Source of the DNA: Pelagadaptatus aseana
Lineage (GTDB): Bacteria > Pseudomonadota > Gammaproteobacteria > Pseudomonadales > Cellvibrionaceae
Assembly: GCA_040365065.1 (NCBI GenBank)
Contig: BAABNI010000017.1
Location: 1-37,180, forward strand
Reading direction: 5' to 3'
Length of the DNA stretch: 37,180 nt
The translations under genes and the position numbers were made by a program. This document shows positions 15,857 through 24,324 of the stretch, piece after piece (positions within the stretch are counted from its first letter, which is position 1; each line of letters begins with the position of its first letter). The notes below the pieces were generated by a model. It did not search any database and had not been told where the DNA came from. It was given only the letters and a program-made list of their open reading frames with translations.

Positions 15857-16591
15857 TTATTCCTCGTCACCAAAAATCCCAAACAGAGCATCCTTTTCAT
15901 CTGCGCTGACATTGGCCGTCGGTTGCATATCTTGACGCACCCCTGCTTTAACCTGATTGCGCCCGCCATGCTTGGCTTCATAGAGGAGGCTGTCTACCCG
16001 GGCGACAAATTCTTCCCGGGTTTCATGGTGTGTGTGGGTGTAGATGTCGATCCCCATACTGGCCGTTAACTGAATACTCTGGGCGCCCGCTTCGGTTTCA
16101 AATTCCAGTGGGGTGTCGGCGATCAAGGCTCGCAGCCGCTCCGCAACCTGAGTGCCCGTGAGAAGGTCGGTAGAGGGCAGAATGACAATAAACTCTTCAC
16201 CGCCGTAGCGGCAGGGAATGTCCAGTTTGCGAATGGCAGTTTTCAGTAGCTTGGCGGTCTGCACTAATGCCAGGTTGCCTACCTCGTGCCCCCAGTTGTC
16301 GTTGACCTTTTTAAAGAAATCCAGATCCACCAGAATCATGGCGGTGGGCTGACCGGTGCGCTGGGTGCGCTCCATTTCTTTGTCTATGATCTGACAGAAT
16401 TGGCGGTAGTTGCCCAGTTGGGTCAGTGAATCGGTTTGCAGTTGTTCGTTGAGTGCCTCAATGGTTTCCCGGCTGTTGATCAGCTCATCAATAATGTTGC
16501 ACTGGTTTTCGCCCACCGGGCAGGTCGGGGCGGTTTGAGGGGTATCGCTTGGCACTCTGACTCCTTGGTTGTGGTTTTTAGTAGCGGCCAC
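15857..16591 (-). CDS. GGDEF diguanylate cyclase with intact I-site
   Basis: This protein of up to 244 residues has a short N-terminal region with a Cys-rich start (CPVGENQC), a short helix (about 40-52) and a GGDEF domain from about 53 to 215. The active-site motif is GGEEF (130-134), a catalytically accepted variant. The product-inhibition site RKLD (121-124) is at the canonical five-residue distance, so feedback-inhibited synthesis of c-di-GMP from two GTP is expected. There is no membrane segment or EAL domain, so a cytoplasmic cyclase is likely. The start is GTG 16591 (AAGGA upstream); an internal GTG at 16555 has a stronger AAGGAG five bases upstream and would give 232 residues. Confidence 0.88.
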   Translation of the reverse strand: MAATKNHNQGVRVPSDTPQTAPTCPVGENQCNIIDELINSRETIEALNEQLQTDSLTQLGNYRQFCQIIDKEMERTQRTGQPTAMILVDLDFFKKVNDNWGHEVGNLALVQTAKLLKTAIRKLDIPCRYGGEEFIVILPSTDLLTGTQVAERLRALIADTPLEFETEAGAQSIQLTASMGIDIYTHTHHETREEFVARVDSLLYEAKHGGRNQVKAGVRQDMQPTANVSADEKDALFGIFGDEE

Positions 16592-16692
16592 ATTTGTCCT
16601 TATTTTAGGTAATTTTTCGGCGATAGAAAGAGCGGCTGTTGTTACAATTCAGGACAAACAGACTTTTTACCAGCGTGAATCAGGAAACGGTT

Positions 16693-17328
16693 ATGGATTT
16701 GGAAGCGGTTCGTCGGGAGTATCTGGCGGGTGGATTGCGGCGCAATGATTTGAACGATGACCCGATGGAGCAGTTTGAGTTGTGGTTAAAGCAGTCCATT
16801 GATGCGGGTTTAAAAGACCCCACGGCGATGACGCTGGCAACTGTGGCGAGCAATGGCCAGCCAAGTCAGCGGATTGTGTTACTGAAAAATCTCGATCAGC
16901 GGGGGTTTGTTTTCTATACCAACTACCACAGTCGCAAGGCCGATGAGATTGAGGGTAATCCTTTGGTCAGTCTGCACTTTCCATGGCATATGCTGGAGCG
17001 TCAGGTAAAAGTGTGTGGTCGGGTGGAAAAGGTCTCCCAGACCGAGTCGTTGAAATATTTCTTGTCGCGCCCCAAGGAAAGTCAGTTGGCCGCCTGGGCT
17101 TCCGAGCAGAGCCGGCCGGTGTCGTCCCGGCAATTATTGATGCAGCAATTCGGTGTCATGAAAGATAAATTCAGCAAGGGTGAGGTGCCGCTGCCCAGTT
17201 TCTGGGGTGGCTACCGGGTAGTGCCTGAAGAAATTGAATTCTGGCAAGGGGGCGAGAGCCGTTTGCACGATCGCTTTTCTTACTCGCGCGATGGTGATAA
17301 TTGGGATATTCAGCGATTAGCCCCGTAA
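16693..17328 (+). CDS. pdxH: Pyridoxamine/pyridoxine 5'-phosphate oxidase
   Basis: This 211-residue FMN enzyme oxidises pyridoxine or pyridoxamine 5'-phosphate to pyridoxal 5'-phosphate, the last step of vitamin B6 synthesis and salvage. It has the family features: the FMN-binding segment RIVLLKNLDQRGFVFYTNY, the SRKADEI region, and the C-terminal signature FWQGGESRLHDRFSYSR with the RLHDR substrate loop. E. coli PdxH is 218 residues. ATG 16693 has AGGA upstream and gives the usual N-terminus; the open frame upstream is not needed. PLP made here would serve the class V aminotransferase upstream among many others. Confidence 0.95.
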   Translation: MDLEAVRREYLAGGLRRNDLNDDPMEQFELWLKQSIDAGLKDPTAMTLATVASNGQPSQRIVLLKNLDQRGFVFYTNYHSRKADEIEGNPLVSLHFPWHMLERQVKVCGRVEKVSQTESLKYFLSRPKESQLAAWASEQSRPVSSRQLLMQQFGVMKDKFSKGEVPLPSFWGGYRVVPEEIEFWQGGESRLHDRFSYSRDGDNWDIQRLAP

Positions 17329-17341
17329 CCCCTCAGTCCCT

Positions 17342-17420
17342 GTCATCCCGAGCGCAGCGAGGGATCTCTAAGGAGGCTCTCTTGCCGGAAAGAGATTTCT
17401 CCGCAATGCGTCGAAATGAC
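17342..17420. repeat. Intergenic palindromic repeat, copy 2
   Basis: Left arm GTCATCCCGAGCGCAGCGAG (from 17342, extending to 17368) and right arm 17392-17420 (ending AATGAC) are imperfect inverted repeats with the same start and end as the other copies. It sits 13 bases after the pdxH stop and just before the next gene, so it may also stop or process the pdxH transcript. Confidence 0.65.
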
Positions 17421-17443
17421 ATTAATCAGTATGGGTTTTAGTA

Positions 17444-18427
17444 ATGAAATACATCGAAGTAAAACAGCCTGGTGATGCCACTGGCATGCATTTGGTGGAG
17501 GGTGCTGCGCCTGTGGTGGGTGCGGGAGAGGTTCTGATTAGCGTCGCCTATGCCGGAGTCAATCGCCCGGATGTATTGCAGCGGCTGGGTTTGTATCCGC
17601 CGCCGGTGGACGCTTCGCCGGTGCTTGGTCTGGAGGTGTCTGGTGAAATTGCCGCTGTAGGCGAAGGTGTGGCTCGCTGGCAAGTGGGTGATCGGGTGTG
17701 TGCCTTGGTCAACGGCGGGGGCTATGCAGAGCAGGTGGTAGTGCCGGCCGGGCAGTGCCTGCCAGTACCTGAAGGGCTTTCCATGGCCGAGGCTGCTGCC
17801 TTGCCGGAAACCTGCTTTACCGTCTGGAGTAATGTGTTTGATCGGGCCGGATTAGAGCTCGGTGAATCGCTGATGGTTCACGCTGGCGCCGGAGGCATTG
17901 GCACCACGGCCATTCAGATGGGGGTGGCTCTGGGAGCCAAGGTATTTGCCACGGTGGGTTCACAAGATAAGGCAGAGCTATGCCGCTCGCTGGGGGCTGA
18001 GCTGGTAATTAATTACTGCGAGCAGGATTTTGTCGATGTCGTAATGGCGCATACTGCTGGCAGGGGGGTGGATGTCACGCTGGATATTGTTGGCGGTGAT
18101 TACATCCAGCGCAATATCGATATGGCCGCCATTGAGGGGCGTGTCGTCAATATTGCCTTCTTGCAGGGGGCCAAAGCGGAAATCAATTGTATGCCGGTGA
18201 TGCTCAAGCGATTAGTCCTGACGGGGTCTACCTTGCGACCGCAATCGACACAAGCGAAGGCGCTTATCGCCAGTCGACTGCAGGAGACGGTCTGGCCGTT
18301 GATTGAATCCGGCAGGATCAAGCCGGTGATGGCCGCTGAGTTTGATCTGGCCGATGTCGCAGAGGCTCATCAGTTAATGGAGTCCAATCAATTGCTCGGC
18401 AAGGTAGTGTTAAAAGTGTCGCAATGA
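17444..18427 (+). CDS. NAD(P)H quinone oxidoreductase, PIG3 family
   Basis: This 327-residue medium-chain dehydrogenase/reductase lacks the catalytic zinc ligands of alcohol dehydrogenases. Seen: the GroES-like start with GVNRPDVLQRLGLYPPP, the substrate segment GLEVSGEIAAVGEGV, and the nucleotide-binding motif AGAGGIGTTAIQ (Rossmann, about 148-160) followed by GSQDKAELCRSLGA. It would reduce quinones or similar enones with NADPH. It is followed after 22 bases by a CoA-transferase gene, so they may form a two-gene operon. The physiological substrate is unknown. Confidence 0.88.
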   Translation: MKYIEVKQPGDATGMHLVEGAAPVVGAGEVLISVAYAGVNRPDVLQRLGLYPPPVDASPVLGLEVSGEIAAVGEGVARWQVGDRVCALVNGGGYAEQVVVPAGQCLPVPEGLSMAEAAALPETCFTVWSNVFDRAGLELGESLMVHAGAGGIGTTAIQMGVALGAKVFATVGSQDKAELCRSLGAELVINYCEQDFVDVVMAHTAGRGVDVTLDIVGGDYIQRNIDMAAIEGRVVNIAFLQGAKAEINCMPVMLKRLVLTGSTLRPQSTQAKALIASRLQETVWPLIESGRIKPVMAAEFDLADVAEAHQLMESNQLLGKVVLKVSQ

Positions 18428-18449
18428 TGAGAGGCTGAAAAGGTTTGTC

Positions 18450-19655
18450 ATGACAGAGAAAAATAAACGCCCTCTGGAGGGCATTCGTGTTATCGAGATG
18501 GGGCAGCTGCTGGCGGGTCCCTTTACCGGCACCATGCTGGCCTATTTTGGTGCCGAGGTGATCAAGGTTGAGCCGCCCAATGGCGGTGACCCCATTCGGG
18601 GTTGGCGTCTGGTTGAAGACGGCACTTCCTATTGGTTTCGCAGTCTGGGGCGCAACAAGAAATCCGTGACGCTGGATCTGCGCCAGCAACAGGGGCAAGC
18701 GCTGGCTCGGCAATTGATAGATAAGGCCGATGTGGTGGTGGAAAACTTTCGCCCCGGTGTGATGGAGAAGTGGGGGTTGGGGCCTGAGGAGATCAAAAAG
18801 ACCAATCCTGAGCTGGTCTACGCGCGGATTTCCGGGTTTGGTCAGACCGGTCCCTACGCGTCGCGTCCAGGCTATGCCTCTGTCTGTGAGGGTATGAGTG
18901 GATTTCGCTACGTCAATGGCTTTGCGGATCAGGCGCCGGTGCGACCCAATCTCAGTATTGGCGATACCATTGCCGGTATTCACGCGGCGCTGGGTATCGT
19001 GATGGCGTTGCTGGCCCGGGAAAAGGGTAATGGCAGTGGTCAGGTGGTGGATGTGGCTCTGTACGAATCCATGTTTAACCTGATGGAGGCGGTGGTGCCA
19101 GAGTACTCCGGCGCGGGTGCGATTCGCGAGCCTTCAGGTACCACGGTTACCGGCATTGTGCCCACCAATACTTATCGCTGCGGTGATGGCAAATACGTGG
19201 TGATTGGCGGCAATGGCGATTCGGTGTTTAAGCGTCTGATGGAGGCTGTCGGGCGCAAGGATATGGCTGAGGATGATCGGCTGAAGAGCAATGCCGGGCG
19301 GGTCGAGCATGAGCTGGAAATTGACAAGGTATTGGCTTGCTGGTGTCTGGAAAGACCGTCCGAGGCCGTGCTTGCCACTCTGGAAGATGTTCGGGTTCCG
19401 GCAGGTCCTATTTACAATGTGGCGGATATGTTTGCCGATCCACATTTTCAGGCTCGGGGCCTGTTTGAGCGGGTGGAAATAGACGGTAAGCCGCTGGATA
19501 TACCAGCCATTATGCCCAAGCTCTCGGGTACACCGGGTGAGACCCTGTGGCCGGGTGGCGAAGTGGGTAGTCATAATCGGGATGTGCTGGAGGGGGTGTT
19601 GAGCTTGTCCGAATCGGATCTTGCTCGCCTGAAGCAACAGGGGGTCATAATTTGA
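18450..19655 (+). CDS. CaiB/BaiF class III CoA-transferase (second copy, Glu at catalytic position)
   Basis: This 401-residue family III CoA-transferase has the family segments MGQLLAGPFTGTML, YFGAEVIKVEPPNGGDPIR and ISGFGQTGPYASRPGYASV. At the position of the catalytic aspartate it has Glu206 in VVDVALYESMF, unlike Asp212 in the gcdH-linked copy at 2663. Glu-bearing relatives are common in this family, so it need not be inactive. It follows the quinone oxidoreductase gene and precedes the envelope operon by 236 bases. It would move CoA between two carboxylic acids; the substrates cannot be read. Confidence 0.85.
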   Translation: MTEKNKRPLEGIRVIEMGQLLAGPFTGTMLAYFGAEVIKVEPPNGGDPIRGWRLVEDGTSYWFRSLGRNKKSVTLDLRQQQGQALARQLIDKADVVVENFRPGVMEKWGLGPEEIKKTNPELVYARISGFGQTGPYASRPGYASVCEGMSGFRYVNGFADQAPVRPNLSIGDTIAGIHAALGIVMALLAREKGNGSGQVVDVALYESMFNLMEAVVPEYSGAGAIREPSGTTVTGIVPTNTYRCGDGKYVVIGGNGDSVFKRLMEAVGRKDMAEDDRLKSNAGRVEHELEIDKVLACWCLERPSEAVLATLEDVRVPAGPIYNVADMFADPHFQARGLFERVEIDGKPLDIPAIMPKLSGTPGETLWPGGEVGSHNRDVLEGVLSLSESDLARLKQQGVII

Positions 19656-19712
19656 CCGGTGGTTCATTAACACGATTCTTTTGGTGATAAAAGGTCACTT
19701 TTTCAATTTCAA

Positions 19713-19736
19713 TTTGTCTTAAACGGACAAGTTTTT
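19713..19736 (+). terminator. Weak hairpin after the second CoA-transferase gene
   Basis: TTTGTC (19713-19718) pairs with GACAAG (19726-19731), followed by five T residues (19732-19736). The stem is only six pairs with one G-T, so strength is doubtful, but position after the stop and before the next promoter fits. Confidence 0.35.
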
Positions 19737-19785
19737 GTCTTGCTGCGACGGTGTTAATTACTGTTAAGAAATGCGGGTAAAAGCT

Positions 19786-19814
19786 TGGACATTCATTCCA
19801 AACCCTTCTATGAT
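19786..19814 (+). promoter_or_regulatory. Predicted sigma-70 promoter of the DUF1302-DUF1329 operon
   Basis: TGGACA (19786-19791) and TATGAT (19809-19814) are separated by 17 bases, close to the consensus. Transcription would start near 19821, giving a leader of about 70 bases before the ATG at 19892, which has GAGGAGAG upstream. Confidence 0.55.
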
Positions 19815-19891
19815 TCTGCGAATCTGCCTATCTATAAAGGCAGTATCCTCTGTCCAAAATAACTTATAAACACTCTTCGAGGAGAGAATAA

Positions 19892-21724
19892 ATGAGAAAG
19901 AGAGCTTTAGCTGCCGCGGTCCTCGCGGGCATGGCTACCCAAGCGTCTGCCTTCCAGTTTGATACAAATGAAGATTGGGACGTTCGCTGGGATAACACCT
20001 TTAAATACAACCTGATTCAGCGTGTTGCTGACTACGACGAAGATGTTGTAGCAGATACTTTTACCGCTGATTCCGATCGCAGTTTTGAAAAAAACGATAT
20101 CGTCAGTAATCGTGTTGATTTGTTGTCTGAGCTGGATGTGGTTTGGAAGGACACTTTGGGCTTCCGTGTTTCCGCCGCCGCTTGGTACGACCACGCTTAC
20201 AAAAACGATATGAACTCTGATGATATCGATATTGTTAACTGGGGTACTGCCAAGAGCACCTTGCCTGGTGAGTTGACCGATCGTGGTGAAAAATATCACC
20301 ATCAGGGTGGTGAGCTGCTGGACGCCTTTGTCTTCTGGAACTGGGAGCTGGGTGATGTTCAGGGTAACTTGCGTGCTGGTCGTCACGTGATCTACTGGGG
20401 TCAAAGCTTGCTGGGTACTGCTGCAATCAATTCCGCCGGCGGTGCAATGAACCCTCTGGACTTCTCTAAAGCTCTGTCTGTACCGGGTTCTGAAGCCAAA
20501 GAGCTGTTTATGCCCACCAACAAGATTTCTACCCTGATGCAGCTGACTGATAACTTGAGCTTCTCCGCTTATTACAGTCTTGAGTATCAGCACACACGTC
20601 TGCCTACCGGTAACTCCTATTTCTCTCCTTCGACCGGTTTTACTGACGATTATGAGACCTTCTTCCTGGCTCCGGATTTGGGTTATGCGGCAGAAATTCA
20701 CGATGACGAAGAGCCCGGTTCTGGCGAGTGGGGTGTGAATTTCTCCTACTATTTCGAAGATCTGGGTATGGAAGTTAGTGCTTTCTACCTGAACTATCAC
20801 GATAAGATTCAAAATGGTTTGACCGCGTCCTTGAACCCACTGGGTCTTGTTGTTGCCTCCCAAGGTGTGCTTGCGGGTGTTGTTCCGAACCTTATTGCCG
20901 ATAACATTGCGGATGGCGTAACCGATGCACGTTACATCAATGCTCCGGGTGCCGACCAGGCCCTGATTCTGGCTGATGGTACTGTTGCGTCCTCTATCGG
21001 TGATGCTAAGTGGGTCTACAAGGCCGATATTGATCTGTATGGCCTGTCTTTCTCCAAGCAAATTGGCGATATCAGCTACGGTTTGGATATCGTTCATCGT
21101 CGTGACATGCCAATCCGTGTGGACTTGAACAGTGTGGTTGGGCGTTCTGCAAGTGAGCTTGTGGCTACTGGCTTTGCAACAACCTTCACTTATGCCGACT
21201 TTTTGGCAGCTGACGAAGATAACTACCCACAAAATACCGGTGACACTTGGCACGTAGTGATCAATGCCCTTGGTCTGTTGAATGACAACGGCTGGTGGGA
21301 AGGTGGTAGCTACATTATCGAAGCCACCTTTAACTGGGTTGAAGACATCGATTACAGCCGTCAGCCAGAGTATCTGACCCTGGTTACTCAGGATCTCGAA
21401 GGTTCCGGTAATATCTATGTTGACGAAGGCCGTATCGCCAGCCACTTGGCTGTTTTGTTCCGTCCAACCTGGTATCAAGTGTTCCCGGGTGTTGACCTGA
21501 CTGTGCCTGTTTCTGTGAGCATCGGTATCGACGGTAACGGTACTTCCAGCTTCCTGGGTGATGAAGAGTCCGGTAGTGCTTCTATTGGTCTGGACTTCAA
21601 CGTTAACCAAACCTGGTCTGCAGCTATCAAGTACAACAGCTTCTTCGGTCCTGTTGATAACGGCTTTGGTAACCGCCTGAAAGACCGTGACAACATTTCT
21701 CTGACTTTCAAGCGCACTTTCTAA
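19892..21724 (+). CDS. DUF1302 family outer-membrane beta-barrel-like protein
   Basis: This 610-residue secreted protein has a clear signal peptide (cut after ATQASA, residue about 21) and no further hydrophobic helix. The mature part has alternating strands rich in Tyr, Asp and Asn with periodic aromatic residues, and it ends LKDRDNISLTFKRTF; a C-terminal Phe after an alternating strand is the Bam recognition signature of outer-membrane barrels. This matches DUF1302, which regularly occurs next to DUF1329. Codon use is of the highly expressed type. It is the first gene of an operon with DUF1329, a YCF48-like protein and an MMPL permease. A role as channel or receptor for a hydrophobic substrate is inferred; a barrel fold is likely, but the pore is not proven. 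Confidence 0.85.
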   Translation: MRKRALAAAVLAGMATQASAFQFDTNEDWDVRWDNTFKYNLIQRVADYDEDVVADTFTADSDRSFEKNDIVSNRVDLLSELDVVWKDTLGFRVSAAAWYDHAYKNDMNSDDIDIVNWGTAKSTLPGELTDRGEKYHHQGGELLDAFVFWNWELGDVQGNLRAGRHVIYWGQSLLGTAAINSAGGAMNPLDFSKALSVPGSEAKELFMPTNKISTLMQLTDNLSFSAYYSLEYQHTRLPTGNSYFSPSTGFTDDYETFFLAPDLGYAAEIHDDEEPGSGEWGVNFSYYFEDLGMEVSAFYLNYHDKIQNGLTASLNPLGLVVASQGVLAGVVPNLIADNIADGVTDARYINAPGADQALILADGTVASSIGDAKWVYKADIDLYGLSFSKQIGDISYGLDIVHRRDMPIRVDLNSVVGRSASELVATGFATTFTYADFLAADEDNYPQNTGDTWHVVINALGLLNDNGWWEGGSYIIEATFNWVEDIDYSRQPEYLTLVTQDLEGSGNIYVDEGRIASHLAVLFRPTWYQVFPGVDLTVPVSVSIGIDGNGTSSFLGDEESGSASIGLDFNVNQTWSAAIKYNSFFGPVDNGFGNRLKDRDNISLTFKRTF

Positions 21725-21760
21725 GTAGCGATATAAGAATAATCTAAGGAGATATACCTA

Positions 21761-23116
21761 ATGTTATTTCGTAAATCTTTGATTGCAGCGGCCTGCACCC
21801 TGACTCTGGGTGCTACCCAGGCTTGGGCTGGCTCTGCTGAAGAAGCTGCCATGCTCGGCGGCGACAAGTACACCCCTGTAGGTGCAGAGCGTGCAGGCAA
21901 CGCCGACGGCTCCATCCCTGCTTGGAATCCTAACGGCCCGGCCAACTTTGATGCCGCTGGTGGCGCTTACCCTGATCCGTACGCCGGTGAAGCCAAGCTG
22001 TTTACCATCGATGCCTCCAACGTTGATCAGTACGCTGACAACCTGACCGAAGGTGTTAAAGGTCTGATCGCCAAAGGCAACGGCTTCTCTCTGGATGTTT
22101 ACCCATCTCACCGTGACATTGGCTACGCCGACTGGATTGTTGCCAATGCCAAGTACAACGCTGAGCATGTAACTCTGGAAGACGACGGTCAGCGCGTAAA
22201 CGGCAACAAGCCGGGCGTGCCTTTCCCGTTTCCTAAGTCTGGTCTGGAAGCGATCTGGAACCACATGGTTCGTCCGATTCCTTCGCACACCTACACCTAC
22301 GACAGCTACTACGTAACCAGCTCCGGTAAGCCGATTCTGTCGACTACCGCTGAAGGTTTCTACAAGATGGTAGCCTTTGAAGGTGAAATGGTTAATCAGG
22401 TTGCTTCTGATGTGCCTTGGCTGAAGCTGCGTATTAACTACTCTGCCCCAGCCCGTCGTGCCGGTGAGATTCTGCTGGTACACGAGCCAGGTGCTGACTT
22501 TACCGAAGGTAAAGGCCGTAAAGCATGGCAGTACCTGACTGGGCAGCGTCGTGTACGTCTGGCACCTGCGGTAGCGTTCGATACGCCAAACCCAGGTATC
22601 GCCGGTACTTCTACCTACGATGATTCTTTCATCTACAACGGTTCTCCAGAGCGTTTCAGCTGGACTCTGGTTGGCAAGAAAGAGATGTACATCCCTTACA
22701 ACGCCAACAAGTTCGTTATGGAAACCGAAATCGCCGACGCACTGGGTGAGAACTTCATCAAGCCTGAGTACGTTCGTTGGGAGAAGCATCGTGTATGGGT
22801 TGTTGAGGCTGACCTGAAAGACGGTAAGCGTCACATCTACAAGAAGCGTCGCTTCTACCTGGACGAAGATACTTGGGGTGCTATGGCTTCTGACGCCTAC
22901 GATGCCCGTGACAACCTGTGGCGTGTACAGCTGAACTACCCAGTTCACTTCTACGACAAAGGCATGAACTGGGGTACCAGCTACACCGGTTATGACCTGC
23001 TGCAAGGTATCTACAACGTTAATACCAAGCCAACTCCAGGCAAGCTGAAGCTGGAAGTGACCAAGGGTGATAAGTTCTTCACTCCGAAAGGTCTGGCTCG
23101 TGGCGGTGTTCGTTAA
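21761..23116 (+). CDS. DUF1329 family periplasmic protein (LolA-fold-like)
   Basis: This 451-residue secreted protein has a signal peptide (cut after TQAWA, residue about 23), a perfect AAGGAG (21746-21751) nine bases before the ATG, and no lipobox. DUF1329 has been linked to LolA/LolB-like folds, with a half-barrel that can hold acyl chains. Its segments RPIPSHTYTYDSYYV, EGEMVNQVASDVPW and KYTPVGAERAGNADGSIPAW are typical of the family. Codon use is strongly optimal (CGT, AAC, TAC, CTG, GTA), suggesting high expression, comparable with ilvC and rpsL in this window. A periplasmic carrier between the inner-membrane MMPL pump and the DUF1302 barrel is inferred. Confidence 0.85.
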   Translation: MLFRKSLIAAACTLTLGATQAWAGSAEEAAMLGGDKYTPVGAERAGNADGSIPAWNPNGPANFDAAGGAYPDPYAGEAKLFTIDASNVDQYADNLTEGVKGLIAKGNGFSLDVYPSHRDIGYADWIVANAKYNAEHVTLEDDGQRVNGNKPGVPFPFPKSGLEAIWNHMVRPIPSHTYTYDSYYVTSSGKPILSTTAEGFYKMVAFEGEMVNQVASDVPWLKLRINYSAPARRAGEILLVHEPGADFTEGKGRKAWQYLTGQRRVRLAPAVAFDTPNPGIAGTSTYDDSFIYNGSPERFSWTLVGKKEMYIPYNANKFVMETEIADALGENFIKPEYVRWEKHRVWVVEADLKDGKRHIYKKRRFYLDEDTWGAMASDAYDARDNLWRVQLNYPVHFYDKGMNWGTSYTGYDLLQGIYNVNTKPTPGKLKLEVTKGDKFFTPKGLARGGVR

Positions 23117-23121
23117 TCGAA

Positions 23122-23168
23122 CACCCCCGTGTTGAAGGGGGTGCCGCCTATGGCGGCGCCCCTTTTTT
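23122..23168 (+). terminator. Hairpin terminator/attenuator between DUF1329 and YCF48-like genes
   Basis: GGGGTGCCGCC (23138-23148) pairs with GGCGGCGCCCC (23152-23162), followed by six T residues (23163-23168): a strong intrinsic terminator. An alternative stem CACCCCC (23122-23128) with GGGGGTG (23137-23143) uses the same bases as the first arm and would exclude the terminator. Since the downstream genes look like one operon, this may set partial read-through. Confidence 0.7.
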
Positions 23169-23208
23169 GTAAGAAATTTAGTGTTTAAAAATTTTTGAGG
23201 TAGTCGTT

Positions 23209-24285
23209 ATGCTGGTGACAAAAACCAGAATCTGTCTGCTAATCTGCTTGTTTATTTCGCAGTTGGCCCAGGCGTCGGTTGATTACGATGTGCTGGATTT
23301 GCCTGCTGTCGAAAGCAAGATGGCAACCAAGTCTTTAATTTACAACGTAAAGACGTTTGGTGATCGTACATTCGCAACAGGTCATAAAGGTCATATCCTC
23401 TATTCTGATGATAATGGCGACACCTGGACACAAGCTCAGGTGCCGGTTCGTCTGGGTATTCTGGATATTTATTTTGTCAATGCAGATAAGGGTTGGGCCG
23501 TAGGCCATGGTGGCGTGATTTTGCACTCTGCCGATGGCGGTGAAACCTGGGAAAAGCAATATGACGGCTATCGCTTCGGCGAAGAGGGGCTCAAGTATTA
23601 TCAGCAAAGAGCTGAGGAAGACCCCGAGAGCGAATTAATGGAAACACTGGTGTATGAAATGGAATACGCCGTTTCACAAGGTGCGGATAAGCCCTTTTTC
23701 AGTGTTTATTTTGATTCCGAGACCGTAGGTTATGCCTTTGGTGCCTACGGCATTATTGTTAAGACGGAAGATGGGGGTAAGACCTGGGTGCACTGGATGC
23801 ACACAGTGGAAAACGACAGCTACTACCATCTGTTCGATTACACCATGATGGAAAACGGCCGTTTTCTGTTAAACGGTGAGGCTGGTCTGATTTTCGATGC
23901 CAGTGTTGAGGATGATTACACAACGTTACTTCCGAATTCTCCCTACGAGGGCAGCTTCTTTACCAGTACGACTGCATCAGATGGCAGTTTGATTGTCGCC
24001 GGTCTGCGCGGATTTACCTTTGTTAGTCAGGATAACGGTCAAAATTGGCAGGAGTCGAAAAAGCCGCAGACCGGTTCCGTGGTTGATTCGATTACTCTGG
24101 CGGATGGCCGCGTGATTGCTGTGGCAATGACCGGTGAGGTTTTGGTGAGTGACGATAATGGCAACAGCTTTAACAAGGCTGCCATCCCATACGTAGGGCC
24201 AATTTTTGCAGTTGGCGCTGGCGGAGACGGCCACTTGTTGTTGGCCGGCCCCAGAGGCATTATCAAGGTCGCTTTTGCCGACTGA
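23209..24285 (+). CDS. YCF48-like BNR-repeat secreted protein
   Basis: This 358-residue protein has a signal peptide (cut near AQASV, residue about 22) and a beta-propeller of the YCF48/photosystem II assembly factor-like type. Five Asp-box motifs are visible (SDDNGDTW, SADGGETW, TEDGGKTW, SQDNGQNW and SDDNGNSF), each closing a propeller blade. A helical insertion of about 45 residues (EEDPESELMETLVYEMEYAV) lies between blades. GAGG (23197-23200) is eight bases before the ATG. In non-photosynthetic bacteria this family sits with DUF1302/DUF1329/MMPL genes; a scaffold or assembly role for the complex is inferred. The stop is 39 bases before the MMPL gene. Confidence 0.85.
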   Translation: MLVTKTRICLLICLFISQLAQASVDYDVLDLPAVESKMATKSLIYNVKTFGDRTFATGHKGHILYSDDNGDTWTQAQVPVRLGILDIYFVNADKGWAVGHGGVILHSADGGETWEKQYDGYRFGEEGLKYYQQRAEEDPESELMETLVYEMEYAVSQGADKPFFSVYFDSETVGYAFGAYGIIVKTEDGGKTWVHWMHTVENDSYYHLFDYTMMENGRFLLNGEAGLIFDASVEDDYTTLLPNSPYEGSFFTSTTASDGSLIVAGLRGFTFVSQDNGQNWQESKKPQTGSVVDSITLADGRVIAVAMTGEVLVSDDNGNSFNKAAIPYVGPIFAVGAGGDGHLLLAGPRGIIKVAFAD

Positions 24286-24324
24286 ATAAACCTGATAAGA
24301 AAATAGGTATTTGGAGAATTTTAA

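Noticed and set aside
19907..21610. 567-codon open frame antisense to the DUF1302 gene
   Set aside because: The plus strand has signal peptide, ribosome site and family match; the antisense frame is a by-product of codon use.
21764..23005. 413-codon open frame antisense to the DUF1329 gene
   Set aside because: Same reason: highly biased codons on the sense strand leave the other strand open.
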